From positions 4,092,001 to 4,156,000 of the forward strand of contig OZ014416.1 in assembly GCA_963965975.1 (NCBI GenBank): a DNA stretch of 64,000 nucleotides, given 5' to 3'. Under the pieces are notes generated by a model, which did no database searches, was not told where the DNA came from, and saw only the letters and a program-made list of their open reading frames with translations. Positions 15,001 through 24,947 of this stretch are shown in pieces; within the stretch, counting starts at the first letter, position 1, and every line of letters starts with the position of its first letter. Made by a program: the position numbers and the translations under genes. The DNA comes from Xestospongia bergquistia. Taxonomy: Eukaryota > Porifera > Demospongiae > Haplosclerida > Petrosiidae.

Positions 15001-16363
15001 AAGTCTTTAAGTTAAAGACTTTAGAAGGTTTAGACTATTGAGTGAAGTTTATAAAGTAAACTGCTCGGTATAAAGGTCTTTATGGCACTAACTAAATAAA
15101 CAGCTATTAAATTTTTGGCAAGTTTGTTTGCATTAACGGTCTAAAGTCTTTAAGTTAAAGACTTTAGAAGGTTTAGACTATTGAGTGAAGTTTATAAAGA
15201 AAACTGCTCAGTCTAAAGGACTTAATGGGACTAACTAAATAAACTGCTACTAACATTTTAGTAAGTTTGTTTGCATTAATGCTCTAAAGTGTTTAAGTTA
15301 AAACGTAAAAAGGTTTAGACTATTGAGAGAAGTTTCTAAAGTAAACTGCTGAGTATAAAGGTCTTTATAGCACTAACTAAATAAACAGCTATTAAATGTT
15401 TAGTAAGTTTTTTGCATTAACGCTTTAAAGTCTTTAAGTTAAAGACTTTAAAAGTTTTAGACTTTTGAGTGAAGTTTATAAAAAAAAATGCTCAGTCTAA
15501 AGGACTTAATGGGACTAACTAAACAAACTGCTACTAACAGTTTAGTAAGTTGGTTAACATTAACTGTCGAAAGTCTTTAATTGAAAGACTTTAAAGGTTT
15601 AGACTATTGAGTGAATTTTATAAAGTAATTTGCTAAGTCTAACGGACTTAGTGCAACTAACTAAATAACCTGCAATTAACAGTTTAGTAAGGTTGCTTGC
15701 ATTAAGTGTCTAAAGTCTTTAATTTAAAGACTTTAGAAGGTTTAGAGTATTGAGTGAATTTTATGAAGTAAGTTGCTCCGTCAAAAGGACTAATAGGACT
15801 ATCTCATCAAGCTGCTACTAACAGTTTAGTAAGTTGTTTTGCATTAACGCTCTAAAGTCTTTAATTTAAAGAGTTTAGAAGGTTTAGACTATTGAGGGAA
15901 TTTTATAAAGTAAACTGTTCAGTCTTAAGGACTTAATGGCACTAAATAAATAAACTGCAATGAACAGTTTAGTAAATTGGTTTGCATTAACGCTCTAAAG
16001 CCTTTAATTTAAAGACCTTAGAAGGTGTAGACTATTGAGTGAAGTTTATAAAGTAAACTGCTAGGTCTAATGGTGTTAATGGGACTAACTCAACAAGCTG
16101 CTACTAACAGTTCAGTAAGTTGGTTTGTATTAACGCTTTAAAGTCTTTAATTTAAAGACTTTAGAATGTTTACACTATTGAGTGAAGTTTATAAAGTAAA
16201 CTGCTCAGTCCATAGGACTTAATGGGACTAACTAAATAATCTGCAATTAACAGTTTAGTAAGTTTGTGTGCATTAACTCTCTAAAGTCTTTAATTTAAAA
16301 CTTTATAAGGTTTAGACTATTGAGTGAAATTTATAAAGTAAACTGCTCAGTCTAAAGGACTTA
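1..16363 (+). repeat. Satellite array, 143-bp monomer, direct orientation
   Basis: About 114 head-to-tail monomers. Successive copies of CTGCTCAGTCTAAAGGAC start 143 bp apart (for example 13135 and 13278). Every monomer contains a dyad: CTAAAGTCTTTAA, a central G or T, then its reverse complement, 27 bp in all. Units from 1 to about 13640 are very alike (GAGAGAAG form). Units from about 13640 to 16363 are more divergent (GAGTGAA form, TTAATGGGACTAAC). Higher-order structure is visible: a block with GACAATTGAG followed by AGTTTAAAAAG recurs at 1691, 4822 and 8396. No coding potential. The array continues past the left window edge. The edge-decayed, core-homogenised pattern is typical of satellites; a centromeric or heterochromatic location is inference. 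Confidence 0.97.
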
Positions 16364-17660
16364 GAGTCGAAAATCAATGGACGGAAAAAATCTATTTTCA
16401 GACACTTTTTCTTCTAAAAATTTGAAGATAGCTTATTGCTTCCATACAATGTGGCTCTTTGTTATGCTCAATGAATACACTTTCCTTGCACAGTTTCCTA
16501 ACTAAACTCCGTGTTGTGAACGAGCTCCGTTTTTGGTGCTTTTACAGACTTGAATGTATTCGCGGGGAACGTGGTATGATTTGGCGGAGAACACAACCTT
16601 AAGTCTAAACGTTAGCTAGGAGTTTTCTGTCAGTTTCTGAGTCTTTCTCTTTCTATCAACTAAATCTACCTCAACTTAAACCTTAGGCAGGACTCTCTTG
16701 TATTAACTATCGTGGAAAGAATCAAACAAGGTAATTTGTGATAATGTATAGATGTCAATGTGGAAGACTTGATGGCTTGAGCTATGTGTTTGTAATACCT
16801 TAGTCAACCCTGGCCATTTTAGTGATTAGTAAATATGTCTGTAATAACAGAGTCAGTTCACTTTTTAATAATAAGAGTGTTGTACTAGGGCTTAATAGCT
16901 GCTTGACTTTATGACTAACTTTACTGTAAGTAGGTAAACATGTGATAGATATTTGATTTATAATAATCTGAGTGAAATAAATTTTTAAATGATAATCAAT
17001 TAACTATATGACAATATTATTGTTTTTAATACCTTTGAGAAAAAAAGATAAAGTCATCACATAAACTAAAATATGTCATAGACCATTTATTATACTATAG
17101 GTATGATGTCATAGTCACAAAAATAGGAGGAAGGGTAGGCAGATAACATGTTAAAGTCACTAGTCATTATTTTGATAGAGAAATGAGTTCTAATGAGTTG
17201 CTTATTCAAAATTCATGATATGATCAAAGGCTCTAAATAATTGCAGTATATAGTTATATCACATGTAGTCATTGGTACAATGTATAGTCTTTGTTATGAA
17301 GTAGAGAAGAGATGTATACCTTCAAGCATACTAGTAGACATATCTGCCTTACTTATTTGTTTTCATCTGGTCTTATTGAATCTTCAGAATGCAATAGTCC
17401 ACTACAATGAGCTAGAGTCTTTCTATGTTTTATACATAACTAGGAGTCTCTCTACAAAGCTATGACAATTAGTATAAGATTGTGAAAAACCTTTGTACAA
17501 ATGACTTATTGCAAACCATAAAGTTTATGTGCTTAATTGGGTGCTGAGACAATTAATTGTTTGAAAACATGCAAGTCCTTTTTTAAGTGCCTCTGACATG
17601 ACTCTATTTTTCTTTGTTTATATATGATTTATTATGTTATAGTTACATCTTCTTTAATAG

Positions 17661-20329
17661 CCTAGGTTATCCTCTGGAGGAAAAAAGCCAAGGAATAGGC
17701 ACTACAAGCGGTGGAGTGAGACCCAGTTACGTATAGCAGCAAAGGACGTGGCTAAAGGACGATTTACTCTTAGAAAAGCTGCTGAAATGTATAATGTGCC
17801 AAAGTCAAGATTATGGGACAGAGTGTCTGGTAATGTCTCTTTTGGTGCTCACTGTGGACCCCCTCGATACTTAAATGACATTGAAGAAGAAGAACTAGTA
17901 ACATTTTTGGTAGGTTCAGCTAAAATTGGCTTCGCTCGGACAAAGGAACAAGTTCTTTGTATTGTTAGAGCAGCACTAGCAAAGAAACGTCAATGTGAAG
18001 TTGAAGATGTCAATGTCATTACTGGTTGGTGGGGCTCATTTGTGAAGCGGCATCCAAAACTACGATTAAGATATGGATCCAAATTAGCATATCGTAGAGC
18101 TATTGCAGCTAACCCAGATGTCATAAATCGATATTTTGACTTGCTTGAAGAAACATTGAAGTCTAATAATTTGCTTGAATGACCAATGCTGATTTTTAAC
18201 TGTGATGAGAGCGGGTTCCCATTGGAACATAAACCTGGCAAAATAATTGGAGTACAAGGTCAGAGAGATATTTCCTGTATTACTAGTGGTGATAAAGCCC
18301 AAATTACTGTTTTGTCAGCATGCAGTGCTTCTGGTTACCTTTTGCCTCCGATGATAATTTTTGATCGGAAAAAACTTAAGCCCAATTTCACAAAAGGAGA
18401 AATCTCAGGTACTGCATAAGGGGTGTCTAAAAATGGATGGATAGATTCCGAATTGTTTCAGGAATGGTTTACTAATCACTTCTTACTTCACATCCCTCCA
18501 CAGCGACCCATCTTGTTACTCCTGGATGGACATTCTTCACATTACCAACCTCAATTGATCAGGACAGCTGCTGCAAATCAGATCATCTTATTTTGCTTGC
18601 CACCTCATACAACTCATTTGTGTCAACCATTGGACAGGTCATGTTTTAGCCCCTTTAAAAGGGAATACAATAATGAGTGTCATCTCTACATGTCCTGTAA
18701 TCCTGGGAAAGCTGTTACTAGATTTAATTTCACCGAAACGTTTAGTCGAGCCTGGACAAAGGCGATGACACCAGCTAATATTGTTGCTGGGTTTAGATCC
18801 ACTGGTATATACCCCCTCAACTGGTATGCAGTATTACGTTACTTGCAACTTGAAGAGGATGGGAAAATGGATATGATAACCTCCAAGATGAGACTGTTTC
18901 TTCCTCTGTATAGCCCAGCTAAATCTCATCCTCATACCTGTATTACTTCCGATAGTGAAAGCATTGATTATTATGAGAAAGACACTTGTAGTGAAGACAG
19001 TACCTGTGGTTACTATGGTAACTTTTCTGAAGACGAAGATTACATTACAAAAGTTCAGCCATCTACTCTTCATGATTTTCTTACTTTACCTCAGCTACCA
19101 AGTAATGAGAAAAAGACAAACCACAGTGCTCGTGTTTTAACAAGTTCTGAAAATCTTCAGTTGATAAGAGAAAAAGAAATGAAGAAAGCAGATGAATTAA
19201 AAGCTAAAGATCTTAGAAAGCAACAGCGAGAAAAGAAGGCAATGGAACGAGAACTGAAAAAGAAGGAGGTAGAGGAGAGAAAGCTTAAAAGAGCAGTTGA
19301 AAAAGCCGAGAAAGAGAGACAAAAGAAAGAAAAAAAACAAAGTGAACAGAGTACATCAAAATTTGATTTTACAGAAGAAAGCACAGTCGGTTTTCTAGGA
19401 AGTATGAGAATGGTTATGATCTACCTGACATCAGATATGAAAAATGGAAAAAAATATTTCATCCTGAAGAATTATCTTTAGATGCTACAGCATGTAAATC
19501 CAGTGATGGAGACATCAGTCTCAGTGAAGTAGATGAGAATAGTAAGTGATACAGCCTGAGGTTAATTATACTTTGAATTTATGGCTTGCTATTTTAGAAA
19601 GTGCACTAGAACAGTCACCAAAAGTTCTCAAATTTCCAGTATGTGTAATGTATATATATATTTTAGTATTTTTGAGTTAATTATCCTTGTTACAGGGAGG
19701 AAGAGATGTACCAGAAGTACTAGCAAGAGAAGTGAAGAAGAGATAGGACTCTATGAATATGACAAGAATGGACTCAGTGATAATGGTATGTGACATTATA
19801 TTATAATTAACCCTTTAATAGTGGCTTGCCATTTTAGAAACTACACTAGAGCAGTCAAAGACATTACCTAAAAATTCTCAAATTTCCAGTATGTGTAATG
19901 TATATATATTGAAGTATTTTAAAGTTAATTATCTTTGTTACAGGGAGGAAGAGATGTACCAAAAGTACTAGCAAGAGAAGTTAAAAAAAGATAAGACTCA
20001 GTGAATATGACAAGAATGGACTCAGTGATAATGGTATGTGACATTATACTATAATTAACCCTTTAATAGTGGCTTGCCATTTTAGAAACTACACTAGAGC
20101 AGTCAAAGAATAACCTGACAACCAGTATGAAAATATTCACAATATAATAATACAATTCATGTATTTCATTACAGAAAAACTATCAGCATGTTCTAATAAT
20201 TTATGTTTTCACACTAAAGCGACTAATTGGGTGGAATGTGAAAAATGTTTCCAGTGGTACCACATGGTATGTGTTGGGATCAAGAAAGAAAAATCTCTAA
20301 ATTTTGTTTGTTTTATGTGTGACATATAA
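17661..20329 (+). pseudogene. pogo/Tigger-like transposase with C-terminal PHD-type finger (degenerate)
   Basis: DDE-superfamily transposase of the pogo/Tigger/Jerky type. A likely exon starts after a splice acceptor (TTTAATAG, ends 17660) and encodes a Psq-like helix-turn-helix (FTLRKAAEMYNVPKSRLWDR), a CENP-B-type second HTH region (about 17880-18060), then the catalytic core: first Asp in FNCDESGFPL (about 18200), second in LLLLDGHSSHY (about 18520), third probably in QPLDRSCFSPFKREY (about 18630). A basic Lys/Glu/Arg coiled coil follows (about 19170-19350). Damage: in-frame stops at 18180-18182 (TGA) and 18417-18419 (TAA, replacing a probable Tyr), and a frameshift near 19395, after which YDLPDIRYEKW continues in another frame. 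A donor after 19541, a 90-nt exon 19696-19785 and a last exon 20175-20329 join in consistent phase 1. The last exon has a Cys4-His-Cys3 pattern (VECEKCFQWYH, then VCFMC) and a stop at 20327-20329. Inactive as it stands. Confidence 0.88.
19575..20100 (+). repeat. Tandem duplication of intron-exon-intron segment inside the transposase gene
   Basis: A segment of about 248 bp is duplicated in tandem, with a partial third copy from about 20065. Each full copy contains a 90-nt exon with the same acceptor (TTACAG) and donor (GGTATGTG): 19696-19785 and 19944-20033. The first copy is open and encodes a basic stretch (RRKRCTRSTSKRSEEEIG). The second has a TAA in the same frame (AGA AGT TAA), so a message that includes it would be truncated before the PHD-type finger. 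Confidence 0.85.
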
Positions 20330-20860
20330 TAATTAACTACTAGACTTTTTGTAGTAAAATTATTTTTTCATGCACAGTGAATTTGAATAATTAATAAACA
20401 GTATTTGTGATTGTCAAATTTGAGTTAATAAATATCAAGAACTTATCACCTACTTTAGAAAAGAACTTCTCTTAAATGTCCGTTTATTCGTCCATGAGTT
20501 CATGTTTTCATAGAGATGTATATTTAGAACTGTACGTAGAAATTTCTCCAAATTTTGACAGTTAATTCTTTACATATTATATACTGTTCAAAAGCAGAGA
20601 TAACGTTCAAGCTATAATTGTTATCAAGATATGGTCATCGTTCAAATCTACATAAGAATGTCCGTTTTATCATGATCTCAAGTGTACAGGATATATGCTT
20701 GTAAATTGTGCAAAAAGATTTCTTTTTCAGTATATTCTTTGCAATAACTATATGATGGATTGGGGCACTCGAAGCTGGTGTCGAAAGTCAGCTTCGAATG
20801 CTCTGTTTATTTAAAAACAGTAAAAACACCAGAGTGTCCGATCATTGAGCCACGCCTCTA

Positions 20861-21445
20861 ATGGGACTAACTAAATAAACTGCAATTAACAGTTTAGTAA
20901 GTTGGTTTGCATTAATGCTCTAAAGTCTTTAAGTTGAAGACTTTAGAAGGTTTAGACTATTGAGTGAAGTTTATAAAGTAAACTGCACATTCTAAAGGAC
21001 TTAATGTGACTAACTAAATAAAGTGCAATTTACAGTTTAGTAAGTTGGTTTGCTTTAACGCTTTAAAGTCTTTACTTTTAAGACTTTAGAAGGTTTAGAC
21101 TATTGCGTGAAGATTATAAAGTAAATTGTTCAGTCTAAAGGACTTAATGGGACTAACTAAAGAAACTGCTATTAACAGTTTAGTAAGTTGGTTTGCATTA
21201 AGGGTCTAAAGTCTTTAATTTAAAGACTTTAGAAGGTTTAGACTATTGAGTGAAGTTTATAAAGTAAACTGCTCAGTCTAAAAGAGTTAACGTTACTAAC
21301 TAAATAAACTGCAATTAACATTTTAGTAAGTTGGTTTGAATTAACGCTCTAAAGTCTTTAATTTAAAGACTTTAGAAGGTTTAGACTATTGAGTGAAGTT
21401 TATAAAGTAAACTGCTCAGTCTAAAGGATTTAATGGTACTAACTA
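20861..21445 (+). repeat. Satellite array continues, direct orientation
   Basis: About four monomers of the divergent (GAGTGAAG, TTAATGGGACTAAC) subfamily, directly continuing the array after the pogo-like insertion. The dyad is kept with an A/T centre (CTAAAGTCTTTAA, T, reverse complement). Confidence 0.95.
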
Positions 21446-22239
21446 TACTCTGTCTGAGTTGAGAAAAGCCCTTTATTAAAAAAAAGGTGTTTTATGCATG
21501 GAATGTAACTTGAGGTATTTCCTCGCCTGTTAGCGCTGAAGTACGTGTTAAGTGTTTTCATTATTTGTTCACGTGGATGTCATGCGAACTCACCACGTTT
21601 TTTCTCATGCTTGTAAGTGGATAAAGATTGCGATCACACACAAAGGAGGTTGCTGTGAATGTCTATGAATATTTCGAGGAACTTGGCAGGCGCAAACGGA
21701 CTGAAGGATCTCTGAAACAAACCTGTGATGCCCCAGGACTTTCACGTTCCAGTATCAATCTGACAGTTCTGATGACGAATGATTTTAGACATTTTCAGTT
21801 TTCCTTATTTGTCAAAAGGTTTTTTTCAAAACAATGTTGGCTTTATAGCTGCCCAAAATTGCAAAAGACGATACCTGGTTATCATTTTAATAGTATAATT
21901 TATACAAAGGCATTTATTTTTATAATTAGAATTGTAATTTTGACTTGCCACGTGATAGTCGGCTGGCTTCTCGGTGATAGTTGGCTGACTTTTCGAGGTG
22001 AAAATCGATTTTTGTTATCTGCTCGAAGGTGTGCAATTTAAAGTATGCAAAAGGGATGCCATTCAAAATGTATGGAGTTTTATAGTTTGATACTTTATCG
22101 TAGCACTAGAGAGCCAAATTTTATATATAAAATGCGCGTTTGCAAGCTGAATCGATTGGTGCAAGTCCCATGTGGATAGCACGTAAAACGGCAAAGTTAT
22201 TCACACGTCTGGGTGGCTTTTCTCAACTCGGACAGAGTA
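21446..22239 (+). mobile_element. Non-autonomous IS630-Tc1-mariner element
   Basis: A 794-bp insertion in a satellite monomer. The ends are inverted repeats of about 25 bp: left TACTCTGTCTGAGTTGAGAA, right end reverse complement TACTCTGTCCGAGTTGAGAA. Satellite consensus ACTAACTAAATAAACT is split at TA, giving a TA duplication (21444-21445 and 22240-22241). TA target and inverted ends fit the IS630-Tc1-mariner superfamily. A second, inverted copy of its right half lies at 37809-38131. Confidence 0.9.
21628..22041 (+). pseudogene. Transposase N-terminal fragment (HTH) in the IS630-Tc1-mariner element
   Basis: Open for 137 codons inside the 794-bp element, starting from a GTG-type codon; there is no convincing ATG. 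The first 50 residues (KEVAVNVYEYFEELGRRKRT, then a short linker and SLKQTCDAPGLSRSSI) look like the N-terminal helix-turn-helix of animal IS630-Tc1-mariner transposases, in which a region of this shape precedes a sequence such as TGISxRTVxRI. The rest is not recognisable and no DDE catalytic domain remains, so the element cannot be autonomous. The family call rests on this motif plus the TA duplication. A translated search of the element would test it. Confidence 0.55.
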
Positions 22240-22241
22240 TA

Positions 22242-22390
22242 AATAAACTGCTATTAACAGTTTAGTAAGTTTGTTTGTGTTAACGCTCTGAAGTCTTTAA
22301 TTTAAAGACTTTAGAAGGTTTAGACTGTTGATTGAAGTTTATAAAGTAAATTGCTCAGTCTAAAAGACTTAAAGGGACTAAATATATAAA
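22242..22390 (+). repeat. Satellite, direct, up to the orientation switch
   Basis: About one monomer in direct orientation follows the IS630-Tc1-mariner insertion and decays into CTAAATATATAAAGGGAC just before the array reverses. Confidence 0.9.
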
Positions 22391-22404
22391 GGGACTATTG
22401 GGTG

Positions 22405-24175
22405 TACTTTTTAAAGTAGTCTAAACCTTCTAAAGTCTTTAAATTAAAGACTTTAGAGCGTTAATGGAAAGAAACTTAATAAACTGTTAATGGCAGTTTA
22501 TTTAGTCAGTCCCTTTAAGTCCTTTAGTCTGAGCAGTTTACTTTATAAAGTTAACTCTACAGTCTCAACCTTCTAAAGTCATTGAATTAAAAACTTTAGA
22601 AGGTTAATGAAACAAAGTTAATAAGCTTTTAATGGCAGTTTATTTACTTAGTCCCTTTAAGTCCCTTAGTCTATGCAGTTTATTTTATAAACTAAACTCA
22701 ATAGTCGAAACCTTATAAAGTCTTTAAATTAAAGACTTTAGAGCGTTAATGCAAACAAACTTAATAAACTGTTACACACCAACTTAGTAAACTGTTAAAT
22801 GCAGCTTATTTAGTTGGTCCCTTTAAGTCCTTTAGTCTGAACAGATTACTTTTGAAAGTTCACTCAATAGTCTAAACCTTCTAAAGTTTTTAAATTAAAG
22901 ACTTTAGTGCTTAAATACAAACCAACTTAATAAACCGTTAATTGATGTTTATTTAGTTAGTCCCTTTCAGTCCTTTAGTCTGAGCAGTTTCCTTTTTAAA
23001 GTACACCCAATAGTCTAAACCTTCTAAAGTCTTTAAATTAAAGACTTTAAAGCGTTAATGCAAACAAACTTAATAAACTGTTAATGGTAGTTTATTTAGT
23101 TAGTCGTTTTAAGGCCTTTAGTCTCAGCAGTTTATTTTATAACCTTAAGTCAATAGTCTAAACTTCTAAAGTATTTAAATTAAAGACATTAGAGCGTTAT
23201 TGGAAACAAACTTGATAAAATGTTAATTCCAGTTTATTTAGTTAGTCCCTTTAAGTCTTTTATTTTGAGCAGTTTACTTTATAAAATTCACTCTATAATC
23301 TAAACCTTCTAAAGTCTTTAAATTAAAGACTTTAGAGCATTAATGCAAACAAACTTAATAAACTGTTAATGGCAGTTTATTTAGTTAGTCGGTTTAAGTC
23401 CTTTAGTCTTTGCAGTTTACTTAATAAACTGAAATCAATAGCCTAACCCTCTTAAAGTCTTTAAATTAAAGACTTGAATGTTTTAATACACACCAACTTA
23501 GTAAACAATTAATTGCAGCTTATTTGGTTGGTCCCTTTAACTCCTTTAGTCTGAACAGATTACTTTAGAAAGTTCACTCAATAGTCTAAACCTTCTAAAG
23601 TCTTTAAATTAAAGACTTTAGAGCATTAATGCAAACAAACTCGACAAACTGTTAATGGCAGTTTACTTAGTTAGTCCCTTTAAGTCCTTCAGTCTGAGCA
23701 GTTTACTTTTTAAAATTTACTCAACAGTCTAAACCTTCTAAAGTCTTTAATTTAAAGATTTAAAATTGTTATTGCAAACAAACTTAATAAACTGTTAATG
23801 GCAGTTTACTTAGTTAGTCCCTTTAAGTCCTTTAGTCTGAGCAGTTTACTATTTGAAATTTACTCAACAGTCTAAGCCTTCTGAAGTCTTTAAATTAAAG
23901 ACTTAGACTGTTAATGCAAACAAAGTTAATAAGCTGTTAATGGCAGTTTATTTACTTAGTCCCTTTAAGTCCCTTAGTCTCAGCAGTTTATTTTATAAAC
24001 TAAACTCAATAGTCTAAACCTTCTAAAGTCTTTAAAATAAAGACTTTAGAGCATTAATGCGAAGAAACTAAATATATTGTTAATGGCAGTTTATTTATTT
24101 AGTCCCTTTAAGTCCTTTAGTCCTAGCAATTTACTTTATAAAGTTAACTCAATAAAATGCAAAGTGCTTAGACTA
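22405..24175 (-). repeat. Satellite array, inverted orientation
   Basis: About 12 monomers of the same satellite in reverse complement (AGTCTAAACCTTCTAAAGTC, GCGTTAATGCAAACAAAC, GTCCCTTTAAGTCCTTTAG). Spacing is mostly 143 bp (dyads centred near 22893 and 23036). One unit is lengthened near 22760-22815 by a local duplication of AACTTAATAAACTGTTA. All dyads have an A/T centre. The CCCTTTAAG form differs slightly from the direct array. Confidence 0.95.
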
Positions 24176-24770
24176 AAGGACTTAAAGAAACTAACTAAAT
24201 GAACAGCAGTGAACATTTTTTAATTAAACTGCCTAGGTTAAAGGACTCAGAGAGTATAACTCAATAAACTGCAATTGACAGTTTATTAAGTTCATTTCCA
24301 TTAAATCTTGAAACTCTTTAATTTAAAGGATTGTTAGGGTTTACAGTATTTTGGTAAACTTAACAATGCGAACTACTTACAATAATGGGTTTATACTTAC
24401 CACTGCAAACTATTTGCAATAAAGGCTTAAAGACATTTAGTCTATCAACTGGAATAGAGTCTTCTATTGCTAAAATGTATATTTTAATGTGTATATTTTT
24501 TGTGGAAATTGCAGTTTTTTAAAAACTTTTTTCTATGTTTTTGGTGCCAAAATATACAAGTCCTAATTTTTTTTGTGCCAAAAATATGTGTTTTAACCCT
24601 TGTTTAAAACTTTTTTGGCAGCAAAATGTGTCAGTTGTCACAGCCTCTTTAAAAAGCATTTTAGTGCGAAAATTGCACATGTTTTAAATCCTTTTGCTAA
24701 TTTTTTTAGGTGCCCAAAATGCCGATATTTGAAAACCCATTTCGCTAAAAAAAGGAACAGGTATTTATGT
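24176..24770. other. Degenerate satellite then AT-rich low-complexity DNA
   Basis: Up to about 24420 fragments of the satellite are still recognisable in both orientations (for example ACTTAAAGAAACTAACTAAA). From about 24430 to 24770 the sequence is T-rich with repeated TTTTTGTGCCAAAA-type motifs, resembling 30000-30360. No gene is visible. Confidence 0.6.
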
Positions 24771-24947
24771 GAACCCTTTAACGGGTGGTTGCGTAATTAT
24801 GAGCAGGCGGATGCAATTATTGAGTAGGTGGAATCGCAATTTTGCACAGTAACTATTACCGAGGCACCTGGACTGTTTTTCGAAAGCAAGAACGTGAATA
24901 TGATTGCAATCACTGGTTTGTAAAGCTATCAACATGGCTAAAGCGTC

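Larger units (their letters stand above)
16364..20858 (+). mobile_element. pogo/Tigger-like DNA transposon inserted in the satellite
   Basis: The satellite consensus GGACTTAATGGGAC is interrupted exactly at TA: the left flank ends GGACTTA and the right flank starts TAATGGGAC, giving a TA target duplication at 16362-16363 and 20859-20860. The ends are imperfect inverted repeats. The left end GAGTCGAAAATCAATGGACG and the reverse complement of the right end GAGGCGTGGCTCAATGATCG share about two thirds of positions, including GAG, CG and TCAATG. The interior carries a multi-exon pogo-type transposase. TA duplication, inverted ends and transposase family agree. From 16364 to about 17660 I see no coding exon; a relatively GC-rich stretch near 16500-16620 could be a promoter or 5' leader. 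Confidence 0.9.

Noticed and set aside
1-16363. CRISPR-like array
   Set aside because: The repeats are contiguous 143-bp monomers without unique spacers, in a eukaryotic setting.
17241-17465. 74-codon ORF in the 5' part of the pogo-like element
   Set aside because: AT-rich, no ATG at its start, no motif, and probably in an intron or leader.
1-24175. CENP-B box in the satellite
   Set aside because: No motif resembling NTTCGNNNNANNCGGGN was seen in the monomers.
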